A DNA stretch of 64,000 nt from Paenibacillus alkalitolerans (GCF_016482785.1 NZ_JAEMXM010000002.1:487102-551101), one strand, 5' to 3'. Positions 41,873-51,147 are shown, counted from the stretch's first letter. The notes: generated by a model not told the origin, from the letters alone. Made by a program: numbers and translations.

Positions 41873-42166
41873 TTAGAAATATGTTTTGTTTACCGCGCGG
41901 ACGGCACCCTGGGCAATGATTCTCGCTTGGCAGCCGAGACGGTAACCTTCGGAAATTTCGTCTTCCCCGAGCCTGTCGAACTCCGCATCCGTCGGCTCCG
42001 ACAGCAAATCCGCTCCCTGTTCAATAAAGCATCTGCAGCGGGCGCACGTGCCGCGCGTGCAGGAAAACCCCATGTCAATATTGTTCGCAATCGCGATGTC
42101 GAGCAATGATTGCCCGATTGCCGCGTCCACCGCCTTGCGTACCGTACGGCCTTTCAACTCCAGCAT
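41873..42166 (-). CDS. plant-type [2Fe-2S] ferredoxin
   Basis: 97 residues. Ligands: CTRGTCARC (C-x4-C-x2-C) near 34-42 and the fourth in LGCQA near 77. An extra Cys follows the third ligand (CARCRC). The start is ATG 42166, with GGAGG nine bases upstream; the longer frame to 42349 overlaps the DUF2768 gene. With the other ferredoxin and the gene between them it forms a three-gene group; the redox partner is not visible. Confidence 0.85.
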   Translation of the reverse strand: MLELKGRTVRKAVDAAIGQSLLDIAIANNIDMGFSCTRGTCARCRCFIEQGADLLSEPTDAEFDRLGEDEISEGYRLGCQARIIAQGAVRAVNKTYF

Positions 42167-42189
42167 CTCTGCAAGCTCCTCCGCGTTCA

Positions 42190-42369
42190 CTAGCTCATGG
42201 AGACCAGCGCATAAATAAGTATGGGAATAAATAATAAGAAAGCTATGAACGACAACACGAAACGCAGAACGCCCCGTGTTTTCGCACGGGCGAACGAAAT
42301 AAGCAGCGAAGCGACGGCCATGAGGCCGATCGCGACGAAAGAAGCCCACATTTTGTCCAATGAACTCAT
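42190..42369 (-). CDS. yphE: DUF2768 small membrane protein (YphE type)
   Basis: 59 residues with two helices: WASFVAIGLMAVASLLISFA (8-27) and FVLSFIAFLLFIPILIYALV (36-56). Position between the ferredoxins and gpsA, plus size, matches B. subtilis YphE (DUF2768), which is of unknown function. The ATG at 42369 has AGGAG about ten bases upstream. A TATAAT at 42424-42419 may be its -10. Confidence 0.75.
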   Translation of the reverse strand: MSSLDKMWASFVAIGLMAVASLLISFARAKTRGVLRFVLSFIAFLLFIPILIYALVSMS

Positions 42370-42449
42370 GCCGTATGTACTCCTAACCCCTGCAAACAAA
42401 AGGCAAATTTGTATATAGATTATATCATACACTCGTCTTGCAGGCACAA

Positions 42450-42491
42450 ACGCGGATGGCACCCGTCCGTTATTCAGGGGAACATCCGCGT
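42450..42491 (-). terminator. terminator of spoVIF
   Basis: Minus strand: ACGCGGATG / CATCCGCGT 9-bp stem with a 24-base loop, followed by TTTGTG. The T-run is short. Confidence 0.5.
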
Positions 42492-42515
42492 CGACCAATT
42501 TGAGCGGGATATCTA

Positions 42516-42788
42516 TTATTTTTTCATCATCATTTTCATCATTTGCTGCATATTGTTGGGGTTCATCCCGGATTTCTTCACCGCGCCGATTATGTCGTTT
42601 ACCGTTGACTCCGAGACCGGCACGCCCGCCATGCTCGAAACTTGCTTAATCAGCTTCCTCAGCTCGGCTTCGCTTTGTACGGTTGACCGCTTCACTCCGC
42701 TGGCCAATTTTTGTATATCCCTTTCGCTGATGCTTTTTCCGGTTTTCTTTTTCACCGTATTCAGGACGTCTTTCCCGATGTTTGCCAT
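42516..42788 (-). CDS. spoVIF: stage VI sporulation protein F (SpoVIF) family
   Basis: 90 residues, cytoplasmic, basic. VLNTVKKKTGKSISERDIQKLASGV at 8-32 and GVPVSESTVNDIIGAVKKSGM near 55-75 are features of the SpoVIF (YjcC) family needed for coat assembly and spore resistance. The tail is Met-rich (MQQMMKMMMKK). ATG 42788 with GGAGGAGG upstream. In B. subtilis this gene is elsewhere; here it lies between gpsA and the DUF2768 gene. Confidence 0.8.
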   Translation of the reverse strand: MANIGKDVLNTVKKKTGKSISERDIQKLASGVKRSTVQSEAELRKLIKQVSSMAGVPVSESTVNDIIGAVKKSGMNPNNMQQMMKMMMKK

Positions 42789-42857
42789 GTGCTACCTCCT
42801 CCACATTTTTCTACCCTATCCTATGAGAAGGACGGGCGGATTGTGTAGGCGGTCCGG

Positions 42858-43904
42858 TCACACATTCCACTTGGGCGCGGCGATCCGTGCAATCTCTTCG
42901 ATTTCATGCGTGCGTCCGCGGCCCATTAAATCCTCGACGGCGTCTCGCGGATGTTTACCCTCAAACAGCACGGCGTACAATGAAGAGGCGATCGGCATTT
43001 CGATTCCGTGAGCCTTCGCCAACAAACATGCCGCTTTCGTCGTCTTCACACCTTCGACGACCATGCCTATCGACTGCAGCACCTCTTCGAGCGGCATGCC
43101 TCCCGCCAGCTTAGATCCCGCGCGCCAATTCCGGCTTAGCTTGCTCGTTCCGGTCACGATCAGATCGCCGACTCCGGCCAGTCCGGCGAATGTCAGCGGG
43201 TTTGCGCCCATGGCTGTTCCAAGGCGGGCGATTTCGGCAAGCCCCCGCGTCAGCAAAGCCGCTTTCGCGTTGTCGCCGAAGCCGAGACCGTCGGACATGC
43301 CCGCGCCTAACGCGATAATGTTCTTCAATGCCCCGCCGATTTCGACGCCAAGAACGTCAGGGTTCGTATACACTCGTAAGTAAGTATTGATAAATAAATC
43401 TTGCGCTGCTTCGGCGCTTTCTTTATGTTCCGAGGCGACGACGACCGTCGTCGGCATGCGGCGAATGACTTCTTCCGCATGGCTTGGGCCCGACAGTACA
43501 ACGATACGCTGCGGGTCAATCTGCGTCAATTCGTCGGCGATCACGGCGGACATCCGTTTCAGCGTCTCCGTCTCGAAACCTTTCGTCGCATGAACGATCA
43601 GTTGGCCGGGCTTTACGAAATCCTTAACGGAGCGAACGACTTGACGCATTGCCGAAGACGGCGCAACAAAGACGAGCGCTTCTCCATGAGAAACCGCCCG
43701 CTCCAAGTCCGAAGTTGCCGTAATGTTCGCAGGAAGCCGCTCTCCGGGAAGAGATCGTTCATTCGTGCGATTCTCGTTGATTTCCCGCACTTGCGTTTCA
43801 TTACGCGACCAGATCAGCACATCGATCCCGTTATCCGCCAACACGGCCGCGAGAGCGGTGCCCCAGCTTCCGGCCACAAATACGGATGCTTTAGTAACTG
43901 TCAA
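42858..43904 (-). CDS. gpsA: NAD(P)H-dependent glycerol-3-phosphate dehydrogenase
   Basis: 348 residues. It reduces dihydroxyacetone phosphate to glycerol 3-phosphate for phospholipid synthesis. Core motifs: GPSHAEEV near 150, EIGGALKNIIALGAGMSDGLGFGDNAKAAL near 200 with the catalytic Lys, and SRNWRAG near 265. The start is a TTG at 43904 preceded by GGAGGG. The nucleotide loop reads VAGSWGTAL, with Val where most members have the first Gly of GxGxxG. The upstream region holds three 44-bp repeats, each with its own Shine-Dalgarno sequence. Confidence 0.95.
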   Translation of the reverse strand: MTVTKASVFVAGSWGTALAAVLADNGIDVLIWSRNETQVREINENRTNERSLPGERLPANITATSDLERAVSHGEALVFVAPSSAMRQVVRSVKDFVKPGQLIVHATKGFETETLKRMSAVIADELTQIDPQRIVVLSGPSHAEEVIRRMPTTVVVASEHKESAEAAQDLFINTYLRVYTNPDVLGVEIGGALKNIIALGAGMSDGLGFGDNAKAALLTRGLAEIARLGTAMGANPLTFAGLAGVGDLIVTGTSKLSRNWRAGSKLAGGMPLEEVLQSIGMVVEGVKTTKAACLLAKAHGIEMPIASSLYAVLFEGKHPRDAVEDLMGRGRTHEIEEIARIAAPKWNV

Positions 43905-43914
43905 GTCCGCTTCC

Positions 43915-44050
43915 CTCCTTGCTCGTGATTGTACACTACGCGCCAATCTTTCGATTGGCTCCTTGCACGTGATTGTACACTACGCGCCAATCTTTCGATT
44001 GGCTCCTTGCTCGTGATTGTAAACTACGCGCCAATCTTTAGATTGGCTCC
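43915..44050 (-). repeat. three 44-bp tandem repeats, each with GCAAGGAG and a hairpin, upstream of gpsA
   Basis: CGTGATTGTA recurs at 43924, 43968 and 44012, exactly 44 bases apart. On the minus (mRNA) strand each unit reads GCAAGGAG, then the hairpin CCAATC-(4)-GATTGG, then GCGCGTAGTGTACAATCACG. The last unit's GCAAGGAG is the actual ribosome-binding site of gpsA, so the site has been copied upstream. The array starts right at the plsY stop. Confidence 0.85.
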
Positions 44051-44051
44051 T

Positions 44052-44654
44052 TTACCCTTCCGAACGCCGGAAAGCTATCTTGTTCTCTTTTCCTTTCACC
44101 AGCTTCACTATATTTCCCCGATGCCTATAGAATGCAAGGACAGCTATTGCAAGACTCGCAATAATTAACTCCGTTTCCCATTGCATAAGCCACAAAGCGA
44201 TCGGCAGCAGACCAGTAAACAATAGAGAGCCGAGCGAAACATAACGCGTGAACACGATGGACAGAATGCCGATAGAGCCGGCGATCACTCCGGGTACGAA
44301 GCAAAGAGTGGCTACGACGCCGATCGTCGTCGCAATGCCTTTGCCTCCTCGAAACGCGAAAAATACCGGCCAATTATGACCGACGATGACAGCAAATCCG
44401 GCGGTGATGGCCAGCCAAAGATTGCCCGGATCGATCCACTTGCCGATCCAGACGGCAAGCACGCCTTTGCCGATGTCGAGAGCGAGCACCAGCAGCGCGG
44501 GGCCGAGACCCAGCACTCTCAAAGTGTTTGTCGCGCCCGCGTTGCCGCTCCCGTGCTTCCGTATATCGATGCCCTTCCCAATTTTGCCGAACAAAAAACT
44601 GAAACTGACCGATCCGATCAAATAACTCAAGACGACCGCCAGAGCCCACTCCAT
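44052..44654 (-). CDS. plsY: glycerol-3-phosphate acyltransferase PlsY
   Basis: 200 residues, five or more membrane helices. It acylates glycerol 3-phosphate with acyl phosphate. Motifs: [10 protein letters not shown] near 10, [15 protein letters not shown] near 36-50, and [12 protein letters not shown] near 100. ATG 44654 with GGGAG upstream; five codons before it are rejected. Next to gpsA, which supplies its substrate. Confidence 0.95.
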   Translation of the reverse strand: MEWALAVVLSYLIGSVSFSFLFGKIGKGIDIRKHGSGNAGATNTLRVLGLGPALLVLALDIGKGVLAVWIGKWIDPGNLWLAITAGFAVIVGHNWPVFFAFRGGKGIATTIGVVATLCFVPGVIAGSIGILSIVFTRYVSLGSLLFTGLLPIALWLMQWETELIIASLAIAVLAFYRHRGNIVKLVKGKENKIAFRRSEG

Positions 44655-44712
44655 GTTACACTCTCCCATGCATGCATCATCGTATTATTTCGTTGATTAA
44701 ATAGAGGGGAGC

Positions 44713-46038
44713 TTACGTTTCCCCGTCGTTCTTCCTGCGCGTCAACAGCTTTAACGGTGTGCCCTCGAACGGGAACGCCGTCCGAATGCGGTTTTCCAAA
44801 TACCGCTCGTACGAGAAGTGCATCAGTTCCGGATCATTGACGAAGATCACAAGTGTCGGCGGCTTTACCGCCACTTGCGTGACATAATTTACGCGCAGCC
44901 GCCTTCCGCGGTCGGTCGGCGGCGGATTGACCGCGACGGCATCCGCGACGATATCGTTCAAGACGTTAGTCGGCACCCGCATCGAATGCTGTTCCGCCAC
45001 TTGGTTGATAAGCGGAAGCAGCTTATGCAGCCTTTGTTTCGTTTGAGCCGAGACGAACAACACGGGAGCGTACGACATGAATAGAAAATGATCCCGAATG
45101 GTATCCGTAAAACGCTGCATCGTCTTATCGTCTTTGTCCACGATGTCCCACTTGTTCACGACGAAGATGGCGGCTCTGCCCGCTTCATGAGCATATCCCG
45201 CGATATGCTTGTCTTGTTCGATAATTCCTTCCTCGCCGTTGATCACGATCAACGCCACGTCCGCCCGCTCAATGGCTTGCATAGCCCGCATTACGCTGTA
45301 TTTCTCCGTAGCTTCGTATACTTTCCCCCGTTTGCGGATGCCCGCCGTATCGATGAGCACATATTTTTGACCGTCCCGTTCGAACGGGGTGTCGATCGCG
45401 TCCCTTGTAGTCCCAGCGATATCACTTACAATAACGCGCTCTTCCCCGAGAATCGCATTGACAAGCGATGATTTCCCTACGTTCGGCCGGCCGATCAGGG
45501 CGATTCGGATTACGTCCTCCCCATAATCATCTTCTTGTTTATCCGGAAGACGCTCGACTAGCTCATCAAGCAAATCTCCGATTCCGATCCCGTGGGTACC
45601 GGATACGGAAACCGGATTTCCGAAACCGAGCGCGTAAAATTCATATATTTCATCCATTCGAGCCGGGTTATCCATCTTGTTCACGGCAAGAACCACGGGC
45701 TTGTTCGAGCGGAACAACTGCGTTGCAATAATTTCGTCCGCCGGAGTCATCCCGGCCTTTCCGTCGGCGACGAACAATATGACGTCCGCTTCTTCCATCG
45801 CGAGCTCGGCTTGTACTCGCACTTGCTTTAACAGTTCGTCTTCGCCGAACACTTCGATTCCGCCGGTGTCGATAATGCTGAAAGCTTTCCCGTTCCATTC
45901 GCCGGTGCCGTAAATGCGGTCGCGCGTAACTCCGGGCTTGTCTTCGACAATCGCCAATCGTTCACCGATTATGCGATTGAATAGCGTTGATTTGCCGACG
46001 TTAGGCCGGCCCACGATGGCGACGATCGGTCTTGCCAT
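44713..46038 (-). CDS. der: ribosome-associated GTPase Der (EngA)
   Basis: 441 residues, two tandem GTPase domains and a KH-like domain. First P-loop [13 protein letters not shown] near 9, with DTGGI near 56; second P-loop [13 protein letters not shown] near 184, with DTAGIRKRG near 230 and NKWD near 293. It acts in 50S ribosome assembly. ATG 46038 follows GCAAGGAG. An upstream 44-bp copy of that sequence and a hairpin lie before it. Confidence 0.96.
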   Translation of the reverse strand: MARPIVAIVGRPNVGKSTLFNRIIGERLAIVEDKPGVTRDRIYGTGEWNGKAFSIIDTGGIEVFGEDELLKQVRVQAELAMEEADVILFVADGKAGMTPADEIIATQLFRSNKPVVLAVNKMDNPARMDEIYEFYALGFGNPVSVSGTHGIGIGDLLDELVERLPDKQEDDYGEDVIRIALIGRPNVGKSSLVNAILGEERVIVSDIAGTTRDAIDTPFERDGQKYVLIDTAGIRKRGKVYEATEKYSVMRAMQAIERADVALIVINGEEGIIEQDKHIAGYAHEAGRAAIFVVNKWDIVDKDDKTMQRFTDTIRDHFLFMSYAPVLFVSAQTKQRLHKLLPLINQVAEQHSMRVPTNVLNDIVADAVAVNPPPTDRGRRLRVNYVTQVAVKPPTLVIFVNDPELMHFSYERYLENRIRTAFPFEGTPLKLLTRRKNDGET

Positions 46039-46045
46039 ACGTTCA

Positions 46046-46097
46046 CTCCTTGCTTACAATAATTAGGTTCGCGGACAACCTTCGGTTGCCTCCTTGC
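46046..46097 (-). repeat. 44-bp unit with duplicated GCAAGGAG and a hairpin upstream of der
   Basis: GCAAGGAG occurs on the minus strand at 46053-46046 (the der ribosome-binding site) and again 44 bases upstream at 46097-46090. Between them is hairpin GCAACC-GAA-GGTTGT and CCGCG. The 44-base period and layout are the same as in the gpsA array. A TATAAT farther upstream (46154-46149) is a candidate -10. Confidence 0.65.
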
Positions 46098-46204
46098 AGC
46101 AAGATATGCTAACGGTTAATGCGGTCATCGTTCATCTTAACCGAAATCATTATATCAAAATAAATAACATCTTGGCGATTCGGCCGAAATGACCGCTTCA
46201 ATAT

Positions 46205-46834
46205 CTATGAGCGTCTTCTCAATTTCAACTGCCAAATCCATTTTCGAACCGTAAAAAATACATAAGCGCTGAAAAAAGCCCAGCATAAAGCAAAGGATCT
46301 CGTCAAAGCCGCGGCCATCCACCATTCGTCCTGAAACGCCCTGCCTCCGAATACGGGAGGTGTGAATTCTCTATACAACAGCGCTATATAAGCGTCTTTG
46401 ATCAAGAGGGCAAGCGATACGAGCGCCAATTGAACTTTGCCGTTTCGGCTGTAAGTGACGGCAAGGGCGGCCGTCACGAAAACCGGATGAAGTGCGGGAT
46501 GTATTGCCAGAACGAACGGGTCGACATGGTTGATGAGCTCGATCAACGAGTTCACGGCGGCCAACAGCAACGCGAACGAAAAGATGGAAAACCGTTCGTT
46601 CCATTGCATTGAAGATGACAAAACGAACGCGGTCAACGACAAAAGCGGCGCATAGACGAACGTTCCCGCACCTCGAAACGATTCCCAGCCGAGTAAAGAA
46701 CCTGCAATCCACCCCAATAAGAACAGGTACGCCCCGCGGCCGGAAAAACCGCCGGTAACGACGCTCTTCCAACCGCTCCAAACCAGTATCGCCGTGAGCG
46801 TAATTGCAATATAGGATAAATAACCGGGGTTCAT
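46205..46834 (-). CDS. yphA: YphA-type integral membrane protein
   Basis: 209 residues with about six membrane helices (YIAITLTAILVWSGW, GAYLFLLGWIAGSLLG, APLLSLTAFVLSS, FSIFSFALLLAAVNSLI, HPALHPVFVTAALAVTY and others). Function unknown. Its place between fni and der is that of B. subtilis yphA. ATG 46834 has GGAGGAG upstream. Confidence 0.7.
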   Translation of the reverse strand: MNPGYLSYIAITLTAILVWSGWKSVVTGGFSGRGAYLFLLGWIAGSLLGWESFRGAGTFVYAPLLSLTAFVLSSSMQWNERFSIFSFALLLAAVNSLIELINHVDPFVLAIHPALHPVFVTAALAVTYSRNGKVQLALVSLALLIKDAYIALLYREFTPPVFGGRAFQDEWWMAAALTRSFALCWAFFSAYVFFTVRKWIWQLKLRRRS

Positions 46835-46899
46835 GGCTCTCCTCCGATCATTCGATCAATACATAACTCTAATTGTATTATCGGTCGGGAGCCTTTCTT

Positions 46900-47967
46900 T
46901 TACTCGAATGGATGAATTCCGTTTCGCCTTGCATATTTTTGGATGTCGATTCCGCGCGCGAAGCACCAATGGGCCGTTTCTCCGCTTATCACAAGCGGCG
47001 CCCGCCTTAATTCGGACAACCGGGATGCCCCTGCAGCCGCCATGATAAGGCGTATTTCGTTCAGCAGATCGTTTATCGTTTGAATCAAAGCTTGCACGCC
47101 GTTCTCGCGCAGTACTCGCAAGAAGAAGCCGGCCATCCCCACTGCGCCGGCACCGGCAGCCAACGCTTTAGCAGCTTCCAAGCCTGTGCGGATACCGCCG
47201 GATGCAATCGTTCGCTCGGGAGGGGACACCACCAGCACCTCAAGCAGAGATACCGCCGTCGTGTTGCCCCAATCGTCGAAACATGATAAAGGAACATCCC
47301 GGCGGGCGTTCTCGATTGCGGCGAAATTCGTTCCACCGAAGCCGCCGCAATCGACGGCGGCGGCACCGGCGGAAAGTAAGCGCCATGCCGCATCCGAGGT
47401 CATGCCGAATCCGACCTCCTTTACAATGACAGGCACGCCGGCACCTGCTGCAATCGATTCAATCCGCTTCAGCATTCCCGTGAACGATTTGTCGCCCTCC
47501 GGCATGATCAGCTCTTGCACGGCGTTCAGATGAATTTGGATTGCGTTCGCTTCAATCATATCAACGGCCCGTTTCGCTTCATCGGCCGTAGCCTCGCTGC
47601 CTAAATTAGCAAACAGAACCCCGTGCGGATTCGCCTTGCGCGCGACGGCAAAACTCGCCGCCGCTTCGGGATTTTTCAAGGCGGCCATCTGGGAGCCCAC
47701 TGCCATGGCGACGCCGGTCTCTTTGGCCGCGGCCGCCAGTCCGTAATTGATCTGTTCGGTCTCCCCGGCGCCTCCAGTCATCGCATTAATAAGAATCGGC
47801 GAACTCATAACGAGATCGCCGATAGAAGTATTAAGCGATATTTGTTCCAAGGACGTTTCGGGAAGAGGATTATGAACGAATCTGATGTCGTCCAATCCGT
47901 TTCGCCCGCTTTGGCCGATGGACAATGCGTAGCGGACGTGATCCATCTTGCGCGATGAACGCGACAT
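46900..47967 (-). CDS. fni: type 2 isopentenyl-diphosphate delta-isomerase
   Basis: 355 residues, FMN-dependent. It interconverts IPP and DMAPP, feeding the menaquinone side chain. Family segments: INAMTGGAGETEQINYGLA near 62-80, VGSQMAALKNPEA near 90, IQIHLNAVQELIMPEGDKSF near 143-162, VDCGGFGGTNFAAIE near 213 and SGGIRTGLEAAKALAAGA near 261. ATG 47967 with GGAGGAGG upstream. Confidence 0.95.
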   Translation of the reverse strand: MSRSSRKMDHVRYALSIGQSGRNGLDDIRFVHNPLPETSLEQISLNTSIGDLVMSSPILINAMTGGAGETEQINYGLAAAAKETGVAMAVGSQMAALKNPEAAASFAVARKANPHGVLFANLGSEATADEAKRAVDMIEANAIQIHLNAVQELIMPEGDKSFTGMLKRIESIAAGAGVPVIVKEVGFGMTSDAAWRLLSAGAAAVDCGGFGGTNFAAIENARRDVPLSCFDDWGNTTAVSLLEVLVVSPPERTIASGGIRTGLEAAKALAAGAGAVGMAGFFLRVLRENGVQALIQTINDLLNEIRLIMAAAGASRLSELRRAPLVISGETAHWCFARGIDIQKYARRNGIHPFE

Positions 47968-47986
47968 TGGCGGACCTCCTCCGAGC

Positions 47987-48030
47987 GTCGGGGGTATAAT
48001 ACTCCAAACTCTCCGTATTATACCCCCGAC
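47987..48030. repeat. perfect 16-bp inverted repeat between ypfD and fni
   Basis: GTCGGGGGTATAATAC at 47987-48002 and its exact complement at 48015-48030, with a 12-base loop. No T-run follows on the minus strand. Each arm contains TATAAT or its complement. It fills most of the 83-base gap between ypfD and fni. Confidence 0.7.
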
Positions 48031-48050
48031 TTTATAATTCGAAGCATGGA

Positions 48051-49298
48051 TTATTTAAACTTGCTTAATTTGTCTCCGAAACGCTCACCTAGGGTCAAAC
48101 TCAAGCTTTGGTTGTCCGGCAGCTCCACTTGCTGCTTCGGCGTCCGCGGCTGGCGCTCTTGACGCGCAGGCTGCTCCGGTGCCTCTTCCGTTTCTTTAAT
48201 GCTGAGCGAGATACGCTTCTCGCCGATGTTCACGTCAAGCACCTTCACATCGACCTCTTGTCCTTCCTTCAACACCTCGTGAGGCGTACCGATGCGGCGA
48301 TGAGCGATTTGGGATACATGAACGAGACCTTCCACGCCCGGCGCCACCTCGACAAACGCGCCGAAGTCGACAAGACGCTTAACCGTTCCTTTGACGATAT
48401 CGCCGGTATGAAATTGATCCGAGGCTTGCTCCCAAGGACCGGGCTGCGCGGCTTTCATGCTCAAGGAGATACGCTCGTTCTCCGGATCGACCTTCAGTAC
48501 TTTGACTTTAACCTTGTCGCCTTCTTTGACGACATCCGAAGGCTTCTCCACATGCTGCCAGGATATTTCAGACACGTGAACGAGGCCGTCGACGCCGCCT
48601 ACGTCAACGAATGCGCCGAACGGAGTCAACCGTTGAACCGTGCCTTCGATCACTTGATTTACTTGCAGGCTGCCGAGAACTTGTTGTTTCGCGGCTTGAT
48701 ATTGTTCTTCAAGAACGTCTTTGTGCGAAAGAATCAATTTATTGTTCGCCTTATCGATTTCCCGCACTTTCAATTTCAGCACGCGTCCTTTGTAATCGTC
48801 AAAGTTCTCGACGAAATGGCGCTCCACCATGGAAGCCGGAATGAATCCGCGAACGCCGACGTCAACGACCAGGCCGCCCTTGACGACGTCAACCACCTTG
48901 GCTTCGAGAGCTTCGCCTTTATCGAAGTATTCCTGCATTTTGTCCCAAGCTTTCTCGCTTTCCACAAGACGCTTTGAAAGAGTGAGCACTTCTTTCTCAT
49001 CATTGATGCTAAGCACCTTGCAAGTAACTTCCTGACCCAATTGGACCGCATCAGCTATATTTTCAAGGGGTACGGAAGAGATTTCGCGCAAAGGAATGAT
49101 CCCGTCGTATTTATAACCGATATCAACGAATGCTTGATTGTTTTCCACTTTCACGACGGTCCCTGTTACGAGGTCGCCCTTCTTCACGGTCGACACGCCG
49201 GCCATATCAACCGTTTCCGCGTTTTCGGTCGAAGCGTTGTTGGCGGTTTCGTTCACCGCTTCCTCTCCGTTGCCTTCCACTTTCGTTTCTTCCGACAT
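48051..49298 (-). CDS. ypfD: S1-domain RNA-binding protein (YpfD / ribosomal protein S1 homologue)
   Basis: 415 residues: an acidic N-terminus of about 35 residues, then four S1 domains (about 37-105, 122-190, 207-275, 293-361) and a basic tail rich in Gln and Arg ([12 protein letters not shown]). Each S1 domain has the VxGTVxxxxxFGAFVxV pattern, for example [20 protein letters not shown]. Firmicute members have four domains, fewer than the six in E. coli S1, and may bind mRNA. ATG 49298 with GAGGAGG eight bases upstream. Confidence 0.92.
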   Translation of the reverse strand: MSEETKVEGNGEEAVNETANNASTENAETVDMAGVSTVKKGDLVTGTVVKVENNQAFVDIGYKYDGIIPLREISSVPLENIADAVQLGQEVTCKVLSINDEKEVLTLSKRLVESEKAWDKMQEYFDKGEALEAKVVDVVKGGLVVDVGVRGFIPASMVERHFVENFDDYKGRVLKLKVREIDKANNKLILSHKDVLEEQYQAAKQQVLGSLQVNQVIEGTVQRLTPFGAFVDVGGVDGLVHVSEISWQHVEKPSDVVKEGDKVKVKVLKVDPENERISLSMKAAQPGPWEQASDQFHTGDIVKGTVKRLVDFGAFVEVAPGVEGLVHVSQIAHRRIGTPHEVLKEGQEVDVKVLDVNIGEKRISLSIKETEEAPEQPARQERQPRTPKQQVELPDNQSLSLTLGERFGDKLSKFK

Positions 49299-49412
49299 TA
49301 CAATAACCTCCTCAGTTTCCAACAAAACAGTTTGATGAGTGTAGTATAAATCCAAAATACCATTTCCATACGCTAGAAATCAATTGTATGGAGCGGTATT
49401 AGGAAATCGGGA

Positions 49413-49991
49413 TTAAGAATGACGCTCGATCAATTCGCGGATCGAGGCCATGATGCGTTCCGTTGCAACCTCAAGCTGCGCGGATGCCGGCAAATCTTCG
49501 GCGGTTGCTATTTTATACGGTTCCCCGTATACCACCTTCAACGGTTGAAACAAACGATAGCTTCCTATAATAGCTGCGGGTACGACCCAAGCGCCGCTTC
49601 GAACCGCCAAGCTCGCCGCGCCTTTCTTCCCCGCGCCCAGCGCGGTTTGCCGGGTTCCCTCAGGAAAAATGCAGATGACTCTGCCCTCTTTCAACAGTTG
49701 AAGCGCGGTGCGGATCGACTCTTTGCTCATTCCGCCCCGGTTTACGGGAAACGCCCCTACTTGACGAATAATAGATGAGAGCACCGGTACGCGGAAAAGC
49801 TCCGCCTTTGCCATGAAATGCATCATTCTCGGCAGCGGGCATCCGACGATCGGCGGATCCAGATTGTTCTGGTGATTACAGCAAACAATAACCGGTCCTT
49901 CGGCAGGCAGACGGTCCACTCCGATCGGTTGAAAACGGTATATGATGCCGAAAAACACACGCAGAATCATTTGGGCGATCGTATACAACAT
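49413..49991 (-). CDS. plsC: 1-acyl-sn-glycerol-3-phosphate acyltransferase
   Basis: 192 residues. It makes phosphatidic acid from lysophosphatidate. NHQNNLD near 39-45 is the H-x4-D catalytic motif, and FPEGTRQ near 110 binds the acceptor phosphate. A membrane-associated hydrophobic N-terminus (LYTIAQMILRVFFGIIYRF) is present. The start ATG at 49991 shares its first base with the last A of the cmk stop (TAATG), so translation is coupled. Confidence 0.92.
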   Translation of the reverse strand: MLYTIAQMILRVFFGIIYRFQPIGVDRLPAEGPVIVCCNHQNNLDPPIVGCPLPRMMHFMAKAELFRVPVLSSIIRQVGAFPVNRGGMSKESIRTALQLLKEGRVICIFPEGTRQTALGAGKKGAASLAVRSGAWVVPAAIIGSYRLFQPLKVVYGEPYKIATAEDLPASAQLEVATERIMASIRELIERHS

Positions 49992-50689
49992 TAGCGGGCA
50001 CGCCCCCCTAAAGAAGTTCTGCATAAAGCCAGTATGCGGTCCACCACTTCATCAATATGTAAATTCGAAGTGTCGATTTCCACAGCATCGTCGGCCCGCC
50101 GCAACGGCGACGTTTCCCGCTCCGAATCGGAACGGTCCCGCTTCTCGATTGCATCCATTAACGATTCCAATGTGACTCCCGGCTGCTTGCCCTTGATTTC
50201 CTTCCAACGCCGTTCTGCCCGAACGCGCACACTGGCCGTTAAAAACACTTTGACCTCCGCTTGGGGAAGCACATTCGTGCCGATATCCCTGCCGTCCATA
50301 ACGACGCCCTTATCCTCAGCCATCGCTCTTTGCAGCGCGACAAGCACGGAACGCAATGCCGGAACCGCGGCCACGGCCGAAACCCGGCTCGTCACTTCGG
50401 CGGAACGGATCTGCTCGGTTACGTCTTCCCCATCCATCATTACGCGTTGACCGTCCGGATGGACGACGAGACGAATGTCCGTCTTCTCCGCAAGCGCCGT
50501 CAACCGCTCCCGCTCATCGTCCGGCACCCCTTCGCGCAGCGCCTTTAGCGTTACGGCCCGGTACATGGCGCCCGTGTCGACGTATACATACCCCAGCCGC
50601 TCCGCCACCATTCTCGCTACGGTGCTTTTCCCCGCACCGGCGGGACCGTCGATGGCTACATTGATCTTCGATGCTTTCAGGTGATTCAA
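49991..50689 (-). CDS. cmk: cytidylate kinase
   Basis: 232 residues. It phosphorylates CMP and dCMP. P-loop INVAIDGPAGAGKSTVAR near 9-26, YVDTGAMYRAVT near 40 and VVMDGRDIGTNVLP near 105. I chose the TTG at 50689, with AGGAAG seven bases upstream. The ATG at 50707 follows directly on the T-run of a terminator and has no site. Confidence 0.93.
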   Translation of the reverse strand: MNHLKASKINVAIDGPAGAGKSTVARMVAERLGYVYVDTGAMYRAVTLKALREGVPDDERERLTALAEKTDIRLVVHPDGQRVMMDGEDVTEQIRSAEVTSRVSAVAAVPALRSVLVALQRAMAEDKGVVMDGRDIGTNVLPQAEVKVFLTASVRVRAERRWKEIKGKQPGVTLESLMDAIEKRDRSDSERETSPLRRADDAVEIDTSNLHIDEVVDRILALCRTSLGGRAR

Positions 50690-50711
50690 CGCGGTACTTC
50701 CTTTCATCAAC

Positions 50712-50732
50712 AAAAAAGCAGGCAGAGCCTGC
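50712..50732 (-). terminator. terminator between ypfB and cmk
   Basis: Minus strand: GCAGGC / GCCTGC stem with a 3-base loop, then T6. It lies between ypfB and cmk and ends the ypfB transcript; cmk therefore needs readthrough or its own promoter. Confidence 0.85.
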
Positions 50733-50795
50733 AATAACTTCAATCAGTATAACACAAGCGGGGAACGTCGTGCAAAGCGCCGCGCATGCCGAGAT

Positions 50796-51026
50796 TCACG
50801 GATTCGATGCGGATTCCGCCGCCGGCACGCCTTCCGCCCTGTCAACCTTTGATATTCTGTATCGAATTCCCTCGTGCGTCAATATACTTTGCGCCAACAA
50901 CAATAGTACGGTGAACAATACGATAAGCCTGACCAATAAACGTTCTACCGGTTTCGCGAACGAAATGTAACGGACGCAGTACTTTTCCTCTTCCGATTGC
51001 TTGTTTGATTCCGTAGTCACTTTCAT
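50796..51026 (-). CDS. small membrane protein, YpfB position
   Basis: 76 residues with a charged N-terminus (about 1-22), one membrane helix (LLVRLIVLFTVLLLLAQSIL) and a short outside tail. It occupies the place of B. subtilis ypfB (DUF5359). ATG at 51026 or GTG at 51020 are both possible; GGCGGTGA, spaced for the GTG, makes the second at least as likely. Function is unknown. Confidence 0.55.
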   Translation of the reverse strand: MKVTTESNKQSEEEKYCVRYISFAKPVERLLVRLIVLFTVLLLLAQSILTHEGIRYRISKVDRAEGVPAAESASNP

Positions 51027-51147
51027 CACCGCCGGCTGAATGTCAACTGGTACATCCTGAGTTCTAAAATCGCAAGTGCTTCGTGTATCCCACATGCAAT
51101 ATTGTTCCCAACATGATGATACCGGTAAACAACATCCTTACCTTAGC

